NCBI RefSeq assembly: GCF_000735345.1
Contig: NZ_JMPJ01000076.1
Location: forward strand, 81,077-145,076
Direction of reading: 5' to 3'
DNA from: Ewingella americana ATCC 33852
Lineage (GTDB): Bacteria; Pseudomonadota; Gammaproteobacteria; Enterobacterales; Enterobacteriaceae
Length of the DNA: 64,000 nucleotides
Positions 43,889 through 55,136 of this stretch are shown one piece after another; position 1 is the stretch's first letter; every line of letters begins with the position of its first letter. A program made the position numbers and the translations under genes. The notes below the pieces were generated by a model. That model was not told the DNA's origin. It searched no databases and was given only the letters and a program-made list of their open reading frames with translations.

Positions 43889-44752
43889 GTGAAAATTTCA
43901 AAATATAAAACCGCAGACGACATCGCTGTTACGCTTCATGCACCCCAAACCGGTGAAAATTTACCCGCCATTCTTCTTTGCCACGGCTTTTGCGGTATTC
44001 AGGAAATCCTCTTGCCTGCATTCGTGAAAGCCTTTGTTGACGCGGGCTTTGCCGCCGTCACCTTCGATTATCGCGGCTTTGGTGCCAGCGGCGGCGAGAA
44101 AGGCCGTTTAGTGCCTGAAATGCAGATAGCCGATATCCTCACCGTGCTTGGCACGCTGCAAGACGAAAGCATCATCGACAGCCATCGCATTGGCCTGTGG
44201 GGCACCAGCTTCGGCGGCTGCCACGTGATGGCTGCGGCCGCGCAGGCGGGTGATCGCGTGAAAGCCGTGGTGAGCCAGCTGGGCTTCGCCGACGGTGAAA
44301 ACGTGGTGACCGGTGCGATGTCGCCGGAAGACAAGGCGGGCTTTATCGCCACGCTGGAAAAAATGAATGATAAGAAGCTGGCAACCGGCAAAGAGATGAT
44401 GGTTTCCATCACTAAAGTGCTGAGCGACGACGAGTCCAAAGCCTTCTTCGAAGAGAATAAAACCCAGTATCCAGCGATGGATATCAAGATCCCATTCCTG
44501 ACCGTGCGTGAAACCCTGCGCTACAAGCCCGCCGACCACGCCGCCAAAGTCACCTGTCCGGTGCTGGTGATGGTTGCCGAGCAGGACAAGGTTAACCCGC
44601 CGGAGCAGGGCATTGACCTGTACCACGCGCTGACCACCGCCGAGAAAAAGCTCTACGTTGAGCAAGGCGCGAAGCACTACGACTTCTACTCTGGCGAGCA
44701 CTTCACGCCGGTAGTTGCCGAGCAAACCGCGTGGTTCAAACGCTGGCTGTAA
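43889..44752 (+). CDS. alpha/beta hydrolase
   Basis: 287-residue alpha/beta hydrolase: LLCHGFCGIQEILLPAF (oxyanion region), nucleophile Ser in GTSFGG (~107), acid in AEQDKVNPP and His in AKHYDFYSGEHF. The family includes small acyl-peptide or ester hydrolases. The start is GTG at 43889 with AAGG upstream; no signal peptide. It is separated by 121 bp from the HAD gene and ends before a convergent LysR gene. Substrate unknown. Confidence 0.85.
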   Translation: MKISKYKTADDIAVTLHAPQTGENLPAILLCHGFCGIQEILLPAFVKAFVDAGFAAVTFDYRGFGASGGEKGRLVPEMQIADILTVLGTLQDESIIDSHRIGLWGTSFGGCHVMAAAAQAGDRVKAVVSQLGFADGENVVTGAMSPEDKAGFIATLEKMNDKKLATGKEMMVSITKVLSDDESKAFFEENKTQYPAMDIKIPFLTVRETLRYKPADHAAKVTCPVLVMVAEQDKVNPPEQGIDLYHALTTAEKKLYVEQGAKHYDFYSGEHFTPVVAEQTAWFKRWL

Positions 44753-44777
44753 GGCTGTTCGCGCCCCGGCACTCGCG

Positions 44778-45665
44778 TCAGGGCGCGTTTAAACTCAAAA
44801 TCTGCTCCACCACCCACTGATGCAACGGATTGGACGCCACCCGGCGATGCCATGCCGCTACCACGTCAAAACTCTGCGGTTCCACAGCAAATTCGATGGT
44901 TTTGAAGTTGCCTAACCGGGTCATAGTGGATGGCACAAAGGCCACCACGTCATTGACCGACAAGAAGCTCTGTAGCGCGGTATAGCAGGGCAGCACGGCA
45001 ATCACCCGGCGCTCCACACCCTGTTCCTTCAAAAACGCGTCCACCGTATTGCTAAAATGGTAGCCATTGTTGCCCATCGCCACGTGAGGGAAGGCGGCCA
45101 AATCGGCGGGTTGGCGGATCTGCTCGAAAATCGCCGAATGCTCATTGACCACGCAGGCGTAATGCTCTTGTTGAATCGGGGCCAGCGTCAGGCGCTGATC
45201 GATAAACTCGCCAAAACCAATCACGATATCCGCCTCGCCGCTCGCCAGCAGGGCTTCATGGGTGCGGTGGTCGAAGTCAATGATATTGAACGTGATATTG
45301 GGAGCCAGCGCGGTGGCGGCACGTACGAAAAGCGGCACATAAGAGAGCTGGGCGTACTCATTGGCGATAATGGTGTAAGTCTGGTTGGCAGAGGCCAAAT
45401 CAAAGGGCAAATCATCATAGATGCTGTCCACTTCCTCCAGTACCCGCTCGAACTTGGCACACAGTTCGAAGGCGAAGTGGGTCGGTTGCAGGCCGTTACT
45501 TTGGCGCAGGAACAGCTCTTCCTGAAACTCTCCGCGCAGCCTTTTCAAGTATCCGCTCACCGCCTGCTGGGTTAAACCCGCCTCCGCCGCCACCTTCGAG
45601 ACGCTTTTCTCTCTCACCAGTTGGACGAACACCCGCATGTGCTTGAGGTCGATTCTATCTATCAT
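44778..45665 (-). CDS. LysR-family regulator
   Basis: 295 residues: N-terminal winged helix (LKHMRVFVQLVREKSVSKVA AEAGLTQQAVSGYLKRL) and a type 2 periplasmic-binding-like effector domain (~90-290). It is divergent from an SDR gene 95 bp away, which is the usual arrangement with a target. The effector is unknown. Confidence 0.88.
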   Translation of the reverse strand: MIDRIDLKHMRVFVQLVREKSVSKVAAEAGLTQQAVSGYLKRLRGEFQEELFLRQSNGLQPTHFAFELCAKFERVLEEVDSIYDDLPFDLASANQTYTIIANEYAQLSYVPLFVRAATALAPNITFNIIDFDHRTHEALLASGEADIVIGFGEFIDQRLTLAPIQQEHYACVVNEHSAIFEQIRQPADLAAFPHVAMGNNGYHFSNTVDAFLKEQGVERRVIAVLPCYTALQSFLSVNDVVAFVPSTMTRLGNFKTIEFAVEPQSFDVVAAWHRRVASNPLHQWVVEQILSLNAP

Positions 45666-45760
45666 AATCTGTGATATCTCTTACATGTAATCTCTGTTTT
45701 TAATTGTATCACCACTCTCCTAAAGTGTCGGCGAGTTCAACACACACTTAGGAATAAAAT

Positions 45761-46369
45761 ATGAAAACTGTCATTGTTATTGGCGCGCAGGGCAAGATTG
45801 GTCAGGCGGCACTTACCGGTTTAACCAAGCACCGAGTGATCACCGCCAGCCTGTCCGGCAAGGGCTGCGACCATCAGGTGGACATCACCGATAAGGCGTC
45901 AATTCGCGCGCTGTTTGAAAAAGTCGGCAAATTTGACGCCGTGGTTAACGCCGCCGGTTTCTGCGAATACGCACCTTTCGCCGAGATGACCGATGAGCAG
46001 TGGGAAGCCAGCGTGCAAAGCAAAATGCTGGGCCAGATGCGACTGGTCAAAGAGGGGCTGAACTACATCAACGACGGCGGCTCTTTCACTCTGATTTCCG
46101 GCATTCTGAATGTGAAACCTATTCCGGAAGGTATTGCCGATGCCACCACCAGCGGCGCTATCGACACCTTCGTGCAATGCGTGGCGCACGAGCTGCCGCG
46201 CGGCATTCGCATCAACGCCATCAACCCAACCGTGGTTGAAGAAGCGTGGGAATTGTTCGCCGACATGATGCCAGGATTCCAGCCGGTACCAAGCAAATTA
46301 GTCGGCAAAGCCTTCGAGCGTTCAGTCGATGGATTTATTAGCGGGAAAGTACTGTTTGTTGATGCTTAA
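45761..46369 (+). CDS. short-chain dehydrogenase-like protein lacking the YxxxK pair
   Basis: 202-residue SDR fold: VIVIGAQGKIGQAAL at the cofactor site, NAAGF, and an ISGILNVKPIPEG strand with the active-site Ser. The catalytic YxxxK is not visible: the aligned stretch reads ADATTSGAIDTF, with Ala and Gly in place of Tyr and Lys. Such short SDR-like proteins form a known subgroup, but activity is uncertain. Likely a target of the divergent LysR regulator. A terminator follows. Confidence 0.78.
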   Translation: MKTVIVIGAQGKIGQAALTGLTKHRVITASLSGKGCDHQVDITDKASIRALFEKVGKFDAVVNAAGFCEYAPFAEMTDEQWEASVQSKMLGQMRLVKEGLNYINDGGSFTLISGILNVKPIPEGIADATTSGAIDTFVQCVAHELPRGIRINAINPTVVEEAWELFADMMPGFQPVPSKLVGKAFERSVDGFISGKVLFVDA

Positions 46370-46409
46370 GCTTGTGGATGCTTAACGCTGCATAAGAAGA
46401 TGCTTAATG

Positions 46410-46441
46410 TGGGCGCGGATCTGAGATCCGCGCCCATTTTT
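46410..46441. terminator. bidirectional Rho-independent terminator
   Basis: GGGCGCGGATCT / AGATCCGCGCCC stem followed by ATTTTTG, between the convergent SDR and mtr genes. Confidence 0.85.
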
Positions 46442-46451
46442 GCTTTTAGTT

Positions 46452-47696
46452 TTAACGGTATACCGGCAGCCAGTTGAGGCTGGAGAGGATATGCACCGTG
46501 GCGTTGAGCACGCCAAACAGCAGCACTAAAACAATCATCGGCTTGCCGCCCCAGACGCGATAACGCGGGCTGCCAAAACGCTGGCGCGAGGCTCTGGCCA
46601 TCAGCGCCGGGACAATCACTGCCCAAACGGTTGCCGCTAAACCGGCGAATCCGATGGCGTAGATAAAGCCGTCAGGGTAGATAACCCCGCCAATGATCGG
46701 CGGGACGAAGGTGACAAGCGCGGTTTTGAAGCGGCCGGTTTTGCTGTCATCAAACTTGAACAAGTCAGCCAAATAGTCAAACAGGCCCAGCGTCACCCCA
46801 AGGAAGGAGCAGGCGACGGCGAAGTTAGAGAAGATGGTCAGCAGCAAGTCCAGCCCGGCGCTGTTCAGCACTTGGCTCAGCGACTGCACCAACACGTCAA
46901 TATTGCCGCCGCGCTCGGCGATGCCGATAAACTCAGGGCGCGGGATATTGCCCATGGTGCCGAGCATCCAAATCACGTACAGCCCCAGCGCCATCAGGGT
47001 GCCCAGCAGCACGCACTTCTGGATGGTTTTCGGGTCCTTGCCGTAGTACTTCATCAGGCTCGGCACATTGCCGTGATAGCCAAACGACGCCAGACAGAAC
47101 GGCAGCGTGGCTAAAAGGTAAGGCATGTAGCTCGGGTTCACTTCCACACTATTGAGCAGGTTCACCGGCTTGACGTGCCACAGCAAACTGCCAAAGGTCA
47201 GGAAGAAGGCGATGATTTTGGCACCCAGCACAATGGCGGTCATGCGGCTTACCGCGCGGGTACTCAGCCAGACAATAAAGGCCACCGCCAGCGCGGTGAA
47301 CAAGCCGCCCAGACGCGGGGAGAAGTTGACCGACATTTCGCGCAGGGTGTGCTGGATAACCGAGCCGCTGGCCGAGATATAGGCGTAGGTCAGGATGTAG
47401 AGCACAAAGGCGATGGTTAAGCCGTTGATGCGATTCCACGCGTTGCCCAGCAGGTCTTTGGTCACGGTATTAAAACTGGAACCTATTGGGTAGTTCAGGT
47501 TGGCTTCGAGGATCATCAACCCCGAGTGCAGCATGCAGAACCAAGTGAAAACCAGCGCGGCCACTGACCAGAAAAACCAGGCACCGGACATCACAACGGG
47601 AAGAGAAAACATGCCTGCGCCGATGATGGTGCCGCCAATAATCATTGCGCCACCCATCACAGAACGGGGGGAAGTGTCGACGGACTGCGTCGCCAT
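46452..47696 (-). CDS. mtr: tryptophan permease Mtr
   Basis: 414 residues, exactly the length of E. coli Mtr, with ~11 spans and near-identical blocks: [51 protein letters not shown] and [25 protein letters not shown]-family proton symporter for tryptophan. A TrpR-like site lies 118 bp upstream. Transcribed alone toward a bidirectional terminator. Confidence 0.95.
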   Translation of the reverse strand: MATQSVDTSPRSVMGGAMIIGGTIIGAGMFSLPVVMSGAWFFWSVAALVFTWFCMLHSGLMILEANLNYPIGSSFNTVTKDLLGNAWNRINGLTIAFVLYILTYAYISASGSVIQHTLREMSVNFSPRLGGLFTALAVAFIVWLSTRAVSRMTAIVLGAKIIAFFLTFGSLLWHVKPVNLLNSVEVNPSYMPYLLATLPFCLASFGYHGNVPSLMKYYGKDPKTIQKCVLLGTLMALGLYVIWMLGTMGNIPRPEFIGIAERGGNIDVLVQSLSQVLNSAGLDLLLTIFSNFAVACSFLGVTLGLFDYLADLFKFDDSKTGRFKTALVTFVPPIIGGVIYPDGFIYAIGFAGLAATVWAVIVPALMARASRQRFGSPRYRVWGGKPMIVLVLLFGVLNATVHILSSLNWLPVYR

Positions 47697-47813
47697 GGTG
47701 CGGTTCCTTATGCAAAAACAGAGCGCTATAAAATGTTATTTCCACGGCAATTAGCCGGTGGAATATCGCGTTAAGCGCCGCAATATAGTGCATAACTCAC
47801 CAAATGTACATTG

Positions 47814-47825
47814 TGAACTAGTTCA
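47814..47825. promoter_or_regulatory. TrpR operator-like palindrome upstream of mtr
   Basis: TGAACTAGTTCA, a perfect 12-bp palindrome with the CTAG core of trp operators (E. coli sites contain AACTAGTT). E. coli mtr is repressed by TrpR, so this is a likely operator. Confidence 0.55.
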
Positions 47826-47935
47826 GTGATACGCGAATTTGTCAGGCGTTTTTATGGATTTTCCTATGGACTACGCCAATGCGTATGTCTAAATTCATTG
47901 GGTTGATTTATTTTTCCAACCTTGAGTCTTTTATA

Positions 47936-48229
47936 ATGAAAATCAAACTTCTGATCGTCGCTTCTCTGGCCACCTTCGCGCTGACTGCCTGTCAACATCA
48001 GACTGACACCGCCAAGCAGCAAAACCCTGTGCAACAGCCTGACACCTGTAACGCCGCCTCTTTCCAATACTTGATTGGTAAACCGGCCTCTACGCTGGAC
48101 GGCATGCGCTTTGCCAAACCTATGCGCCTCATCACACCGGGCATGGGCGTCACCATGGACTTCAACCCCGAGCGTTTGAATATCATGGCTGATGAGAAGG
48201 GCGTGATCACCAGCATGCACTGCTCTTAA
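47936..48229 (+). CDS. I78-family peptidase inhibitor lipoprotein
   Basis: 97 residues from ATG 47936; an upstream in-frame start adds 19 residues but breaks the signal peptide. Lipoprotein signal MKIKLLIVASLATFALTAC (lipobox LTAC), a polar linker, then the I78 domain (TCNAASFQYLIGKPAS, VTMDFNPERLNIMADEKGV and a C-terminal Cys). I78 proteins inhibit serine peptidases. Probably periplasmic. Confidence 0.8.
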   Translation: MKIKLLIVASLATFALTACQHQTDTAKQQNPVQQPDTCNAASFQYLIGKPASTLDGMRFAKPMRLITPGMGVTMDFNPERLNIMADEKGVITSMHCS

Positions 48230-48231
48230 TA

Positions 48232-48263
48232 GCAAAAAACCTCCCCTGCACTGCGGGGAGGTT
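48232..48263 (-). terminator. Rho-independent terminator
   Basis: AACCTCCCC / GGGGAGGTT stem; on the minus strand it is followed by TTTTTT. It ends the NmrA-like gene. Confidence 0.85.
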
Positions 48264-48276
48264 GAAAACGGCTGAA

Positions 48277-49221
48277 TCAGGCGCAGGGCTTATTCTGCGC
48301 CAGCCAGCCTTTGACGTCGGTTACCACAATGCCGTGGCGCGCGTTGAAGGTCTGCGCCTTGTCCCACGACACCCCGTCGGCTCGGGCGAAGGCCAGACTG
48401 TAAGCCGCCGACACGTCTTCCGGTGTGGCCTGCGTTTTGGCTCGCAAGCTGGCAATCTCCTCCACCTGCAGCACAAACTCCCTGCCATAATGCTCGCTCA
48501 GTATCTCAGTGATTTGGCGATACGTGACGGTGTCACCGGCAATATACACCACCTGATTAGCCAAGGTCGGCTGGTGGAAGAAGATTGCCGCTGTCAGCAG
48601 GCCGATATCCTCCGGCGTGGTCAGGGTCAGTGCGAAGTGAGCATCGCCCAGCGCGCGCACTTTACCGCCGGGGATATCCACCAGACCAAAGCTCTCCTCG
48701 AACAGAAAGCTGGTGAACATGCCGGTCGAGACAATCACCCACTCGGTCTGCTGTTGCTGGCGTAATAGCTGGCGGACCGCCAACTGCTCGTCCCACACCG
48801 GCTGCCCGCTGCCGACCCCAATCTGGTCGTAATCTACGCCAAACTGCCATGGGAAATAGCGCGCGACTCCTGCCTGTAACGCGGCGCGGCTGATTTTCAG
48901 CTGAGTACCTGTGCCGCCGACAAAGCCGCTACAGTTAACGATGGCATCATAAGGCGCGAAAACCTGCGCCAGCTCATCTTCAGACTGAGTGCTGAAATCG
49001 GCGGCGAGGGTGGCGACACCCCATTTGGCGAACTTCTGCACTCTGCGCTTGTGCCCAGCAGAGGCATTTTCTGCCAGTGAAGCGGGACGAAGCAGCACGG
49101 TCAGTTGAAGTTCGGGATGGCTTTCGCGCTGCTTGATAAAACCTGCCAGCATCGCCATGCCCAGCTCGCCCGCGCCCAGAATTAAAACGTTATGTATTTG
49201 ACGCATCATGGTATTTTCCAT
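48277..49221 (-). CDS. NmrA/isoflavone-reductase-like NAD(P)-binding protein
   Basis: 314 residues with a Rossmann start (NVLILGAGELGMAMLAGF), a VNCSGFVGGTGTQ stretch, and an atypical-SDR C-terminal region (YIAGDTVTYRQITEILSEHY). Related proteins are aromatic alcohol or isoflavone reductase-like. The gene is divergent from an HxlR regulator (83 bp between starts), which probably controls it in response to a reactive compound. Start ATG 49221 with GGAGAAAAG upstream. Confidence 0.82.
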   Translation of the reverse strand: MENTMMRQIHNVLILGAGELGMAMLAGFIKQRESHPELQLTVLLRPASLAENASAGHKRRVQKFAKWGVATLAADFSTQSEDELAQVFAPYDAIVNCSGFVGGTGTQLKISRAALQAGVARYFPWQFGVDYDQIGVGSGQPVWDEQLAVRQLLRQQQQTEWVIVSTGMFTSFLFEESFGLVDIPGGKVRALGDAHFALTLTTPEDIGLLTAAIFFHQPTLANQVVYIAGDTVTYRQITEILSEHYGREFVLQVEEIASLRAKTQATPEDVSAAYSLAFARADGVSWDKAQTFNARHGIVVTDVKGWLAQNKPCA

Positions 49222-49303
49222 ACTTTTCTCCTCTTGTTGCGCCTATCCTGCCTTGGTCAAACAGGGCGAGCAATTAGGCACACAGATGATACTGGAGGGC
49301 GTG

Positions 49304-49708
49304 ATGAAGCTAGACGAGCAGCAAATTATTGAGTTTTCCGCGATTTGCGATGCATTAAGCGATGAAGACGACACGCTAAAAAGAGAGGTGCTCAGCCATG
49401 CGGGAAACCGCTGGTCGCTGGGCGTGGTTTATACCCTTGGCGTGCGCGGCACCCTGCGACACGCCGAGTTGGCGAAAGCCTTGCCCGGCGTGACCCAGCG
49501 CATGCTGACCCGAACCCTGCGCCAGTTGGAGCGCGACGGGCTGATCAGCCGCTATGACCATCAGCAGAAAATCCCCCATCCCCGCGTCGATTACCAGCTC
49601 ACCGAACTCGGCAAAGGCATGCTGCTCAACATGATGCCGCTCTGGGGCTGGGTAATTGAAAATGCCGCTGATTTTCGCAAGGCGCGTGAAGGGTTTGATG
49701 GGGAATGA
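49304..49708 (+). CDS. HxlR-family regulator
   Basis: 134 residues: winged helix typical of HxlR (GNRWSLGVVYTLGVRGTLRH AELAKALPGVTQRMLTRTLR, ending with the wing RYDHQQKIPHPRVDYQLTEL). The start is ATG 49304 after GGAGGG; longer starts lack a site. Divergent from the NmrA-like gene, its likely target. HxlR regulators commonly sense aldehydes, quinones or similar electrophiles. Confidence 0.85.
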   Translation: MKLDEQQIIEFSAICDALSDEDDTLKREVLSHAGNRWSLGVVYTLGVRGTLRHAELAKALPGVTQRMLTRTLRQLERDGLISRYDHQQKIPHPRVDYQLTELGKGMLLNMMPLWGWVIENAADFRKAREGFDGE

Positions 49709-49782
49709 GTGGGCCGTTGACGGTTGTCAACATTGCGTTTAGAGTACACACAGGTGAGGCCAAGAAAGTTCCTCGCCAAACT

Positions 49783-49809
49783 GCATATTCGACGGGTCAC
49801 TGAATATGC
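49783..49809. promoter_or_regulatory. inverted repeat upstream of HTH gene
   Basis: GCATATTC (49783-49790) / GAATATGC (49802-49809), 8-bp perfect arms with an 11-bp spacer, 40 bp before the start of the HTH gene. Candidate autoregulatory operator. Confidence 0.4.
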
Positions 49810-49849
49810 CTGACAGAGACGTTGGGCTTTAAGAGACACTGGAGGTCTT

Positions 49850-50413
49850 ATGCCGCTCTACAATTTCACGCTTATGCTCTCAGGCGTTACCTATGAAACT
49901 GAAGGTTTGGAAGACGCGCTTTACCGCAGTGGCTGCGATGACGCGCTGATTTGCGCCTTTGGTCGTTCTGTCTATCTTGATTTCGACCGCGAAGCTGAGT
50001 CTCTCGACGCCGCTATCGCCTCGGCGATTGAGCATGTGGAATCCGCAGGAATAGGCGCGGTTGTTGAGTCGGTGGACTCTGCTCTGGTTGGGTTAAGTGA
50101 TATTGCAGAACTGACCGGCATGACGCGTCAGGCCATCGCCTTGCTCAAAGATGGGGCACGCGGAGGAGGCGATTTTCCCTGCCCAATCCAGCGTATTAAG
50201 GGGCAATCTCCACTGTGGGACTGGGCTGAAGTCGCGTTGTGGCTCGTGAGAAATGGGCGTCTGGTTGGCAATGAAACGCTGGTGGCTAATGCAAGGACCC
50301 TGAGCAAGTGGAATTTAGCTCTGCGCGCCTCGGCTTTTAGGGACGTCGCCGAGATTGAGAAGATAACCCATCAACTGTTAGCCAGTAGAAAGCAGCACCA
50401 AAAGACGCTGTGA
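49850..50413 (+). CDS. HTH protein, antitoxin-like
   Basis: 187 residues. The first ~65 form a small alpha/beta domain (MPLYNFTLMLSGVTYETEGL EDALYRSGCDDALICAFGRS) and a helix-turn-helix follows (LVGLSDIAELTGMTRQAIAL LKDG, residues ~85-108), then a polar helical C-terminus. This layout occurs widely as small DNA-binding proteins annotated as regulators or possible antitoxins; no toxin gene is next to it. GGAGG supports the start. Target unknown. Confidence 0.7.
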   Translation: MPLYNFTLMLSGVTYETEGLEDALYRSGCDDALICAFGRSVYLDFDREAESLDAAIASAIEHVESAGIGAVVESVDSALVGLSDIAELTGMTRQAIALLKDGARGGGDFPCPIQRIKGQSPLWDWAEVALWLVRNGRLVGNETLVANARTLSKWNLALRASAFRDVAEIEKITHQLLASRKQHQKTL

Positions 50414-50422
50414 GTATGTAAG

Positions 50423-51022
50423 TTACCCAGCCAAATAAGGCCAAATCGTAAAAATCAGCAATAACGTGCCGCCGCAGATGTCGATCACTTTCTTCAGTTT
50501 GCGGGTGCTGATTTTGGCTGCGGAGCGGATAAGCATCTGTCCGGCGAAGAGTAACCACAGGGCCATAATCGCAACGTGAATTGACGCCAAAATCAGATAA
50601 CTCCACGGGCTTGCGCCACTGCCTGCGAAGGCGGGCACCACGGTGAGATAGAGCATAATGGCTTTGATATTCAGCACGTTGGCTAAGTAGGCTTCTTTGA
50701 TGCCGGTTGAACGATTGCCAGAGGTAAAAGCCAGATCCTGCGCATTCAGGCCGCTGCGAATCAGCCGAATGGCCAAATAGATAAGATACGCCGTGCCGAT
50801 GATTTTGATGGCATTCATCAAGGCAGGATAGGCGGCAATCAGCCGCGTGATGCCAAGCCCGGCCAGCAGCGCATGGGTATAAATACCGAGCAGGGTGCCG
50901 AGAATAATCCTTCCCGTGCCGCGCATTCCCTGCTGAACGGCATTGTTCATTGCTAAGGTAAAACTGGCCCCCGGCGAGAGGGCCACGGGCAGGATAGCCA
51001 GCGCAAAGCCGAGCAGATTCAT
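50423..51022 (-). CDS. LysE/RhtB-family exporter
   Basis: 199 residues, about six spans: LGFALAILPVALSPGASFTL AMNNAVQQGMRG at the N-terminus, typical of LysE/RhtB amino-acid exporters. The start is ATG 51022 in an ATGA overlap with the GNAT stop; the longer frame start is spurious. Co-transcribed with the acetyltransferase. Substrate unknown. Confidence 0.87.
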   Translation of the reverse strand: MNLLGFALAILPVALSPGASFTLAMNNAVQQGMRGTGRIILGTLLGIYTHALLAGLGITRLIAAYPALMNAIKIIGTAYLIYLAIRLIRSGLNAQDLAFTSGNRSTGIKEAYLANVLNIKAIMLYLTVVPAFAGSGASPWSYLILASIHVAIMALWLLFAGQMLIRSAAKISTRKLKKVIDICGGTLLLIFTIWPYLAG

Positions 51023-51618
51023 CCGCCAACCGCGCCAAAACTCTGCAATTTGCTGTGCAGATTGCCGCGCACCTCTGGCCATTCCTCATCAATAATGCTA
51101 AATCGCACCGAGTTGCGTTTACGGCCGTTTGGCATAATGCGCTCGTGGCGCACAATCCCTTCCTGCTTGGCACCCAAGCGTAAAATGGCGTTGCGCGACT
51201 TCTCATTCAGCTCATCCGTGGTGAACTGCACCCGCACGCAGTTCATCACCTCGAAAGCATGGGTGAGCAGCAAGAGCTTGGCCTCGGTGTTGGCATAAGT
51301 TCTCTGCCAAGACACGGACAGCCAAGTGTGGCCGATTTCCAACTTGCGATTTTGAGTATCAATCTTCCACAAACGGGTCGAGCCAATCGGCTTGCCGCTG
51401 GCAATCTCTTCAATCACAAATGGCAGCACCGTGCCCGCATTGCGGCCGGTGATGGCGATATTGATGTACTGCGCGACAGTGTCTGGCGACGGAATATTGG
51501 TCAATTGTATATTCCACAATTCACCGTCAGAGGCGGCAAGCAGCAGGGCGTCGGCATCTTGTTCTGTCAGGGGACGAAGGCGGATTTTCTGACCGATCAG
51601 CGAAACGGAATTATTCAT
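51019..51618 (-). CDS. GNAT-family N-acetyltransferase (RimJ/RimL-like)
   Basis: 199 residues with the RimJ/RimL-type start (IRLRPLTEQDADALLLAASD), a LEIGHTWLS strand, a long helix TYANTEAKLLLLTHAFEVMN CVRVQFTTDELNEKSRNAIL and the RLGAKQEGIVRHE end. It has no G-x-G loop perfect match but the fold pattern is clear. Upstream gene of a two-gene unit with a LysE exporter. Confidence 0.85.
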   Translation of the reverse strand: MNNSVSLIGQKIRLRPLTEQDADALLLAASDGELWNIQLTNIPSPDTVAQYINIAITGRNAGTVLPFVIEEIASGKPIGSTRLWKIDTQNRKLEIGHTWLSVSWQRTYANTEAKLLLLTHAFEVMNCVRVQFTTDELNEKSRNAILRLGAKQEGIVRHERIMPNGRKRNSVRFSIIDEEWPEVRGNLHSKLQSFGAVGG

Positions 51619-51719
51619 CTACGCAGGTTGCCTCATTTGATTAGCGGGGGGAGTGCTTGATTTCACTCTAAAAGATACGCGCTGGGCAGGTATTTCTCCA
51701 GCACGTATAATTAAAATGA

Positions 51720-52634
<915 letters not shown>

Positions 52635-52685
52635 AGCCAAAGGGAAAGTGCCTGCTGCGGCACCTTCCCAGTAATCAAAATTGGC

Positions 52686-53914
<1,229 letters not shown>

Positions 53915-54319
53915 ATGAAGATCTTACGTAATGGTTCACAGCCCTCGAAGCCCGGTCCGGCGGACTATTTCACCGGCAAAGTGCGGATTGACGCGCCTTT
54001 TCAGGCCACTGAACCCGCTCGCGTGGGCGGCGCAACGGTGACTTTCGAGCCCGGCGCGCGTACCGCATGGCATACGCATCCACTAGGCCAGACGCTGATT
54101 GTCACCCAAGGCCGGGGCTGGGTTCAAAAATGGGGTCACGAGGTGGAAGAGATACATCCGGGGGATATTGTCTGGATACCTGAAGGGGTGAAGCACTGGC
54201 ACGGCGCGACCAGCGAGACAGCAATGACGCACATTGCCATTGCTGAATCACTTAACGGCAGCCCGGTCGAGTGGCTGGAGAAGGTCACTGACGAGCAGTA
54301 CCCGGCAAAATCCGCTTAA
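53915..54319 (+). CDS. cupin-domain protein
   Basis: 134-residue single cupin: metal-binding WHTHPLGQT (motif 1) and [17 protein letters not shown] (motif 2), as in small cupin proteins near aldo/keto reductases and carboxymuconolactone-type enzymes. Cytoplasmic. The next gene is convergent and starts to end at the next base. Function not specific from sequence. Confidence 0.85.
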   Translation: MKILRNGSQPSKPGPADYFTGKVRIDAPFQATEPARVGGATVTFEPGARTAWHTHPLGQTLIVTQGRGWVQKWGHEVEEIHPGDIVWIPEGVKHWHGATSETAMTHIAIAESLNGSPVEWLEKVTDEQYPAKSA

Positions 54320-55000
54320 TTAACGGGCTGCGGCACTCAGTTTCTCACTGATAGCCGCAACCAATGCCTGCGGGTCAACATACAGCGGTTTGCCACTGAT
54401 CTGCTCATACTGGTCGCCAGTTTGTACCAGCAACAGCGGCACGCCTCTGACTGCCAGTTTATCCATCAGCGACTGCGTGGTCTGGGTTCGCCGATGAGTC
54501 TGCTCAGCCAGCGCCTCGTCGTGAGTCAGGCGCAGGGCAAAGTCGCTGGCATCCAGCTCATAACCCGCCGCCTGCACGTGCTGCGCGGCAATGTTAGCAA
54601 CCACTTGTGGAGCCGAAGTGTCCTGCCCGTTGACATAGCGCTCATGCTGTAAATGATGCAGAACTTCTGTTTCTAAGCTGGCGTCCAGTTGGCGAATGGC
54701 CGTCAGGGCACGGTTCATCGCCTGAGAGTCAAAACGCACATCGGTGCCCATCAGAATATTGTTGAAGTATTTTTCGCTAAACACCTGACCAGTCAGCGAC
54801 TCAATGCGCTGATCGTTAGTCCAAGCGTGGGTAGCCAGCGAAGGTGTCATTTCGCGCGCCCCGGCATCTGAGAACAGGCCGCTGGGCATCAGTTCCAACT
54901 GTTGTGGAAAAGCCGCCGCGAGGCTGGCTAACGCTGGCGCGCTGGCGTAACACCAGCCGCAAAGTGGGTCAAATACATAAAGTAATTTAAAGTTTTGCAT
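54320..55000 (-). CDS. DsbA-family (FrnE-like) thioredoxin-fold protein
   Basis: 226 residues without a signal peptide. YVFDPLCGWCYASAPAL carries a CGWC active site (residues ~14-17), followed by the helical insertion and a C-terminal cis-Pro region (AVRGVPLLLV). FrnE-like proteins are cytoplasmic disulfide or glutathione-related oxidoreductases. Start ATG 55000 with AAAGG upstream. The stop abuts the cupin stop. Confidence 0.85.
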   Translation of the reverse strand: MQNFKLLYVFDPLCGWCYASAPALASLAAAFPQQLELMPSGLFSDAGAREMTPSLATHAWTNDQRIESLTGQVFSEKYFNNILMGTDVRFDSQAMNRALTAIRQLDASLETEVLHHLQHERYVNGQDTSAPQVVANIAAQHVQAAGYELDASDFALRLTHDEALAEQTHRRTQTTQSLMDKLAVRGVPLLLVQTGDQYEQISGKPLYVDPQALVAAISEKLSAAAR

Positions 55001-55136
55001 CACGCCTTTCTCTGTTCAACACGCATATCACCCACTTTATTTGATTCAAAATGCGAGATAAACCCTCATCTGGTTGATGATTTGTTGCATAAATAGAACA
55101 AATAAAATCTTTGGATTGTGCTTACTGCGCGCGTTT

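Noticed and set aside
45057-45575. 172-codon frame antisense to the LysR gene
   Set aside because: Shadow frame opposite a clear LysR protein, with no ribosome site.
52641-52668. Stem GGGAAAGTGC/GCACCTTCCC between convergent LysR and aldo/keto reductase genes as a terminator
   Set aside because: It has one mismatch and no T-run on either strand, so terminator status is not supported enough to list.
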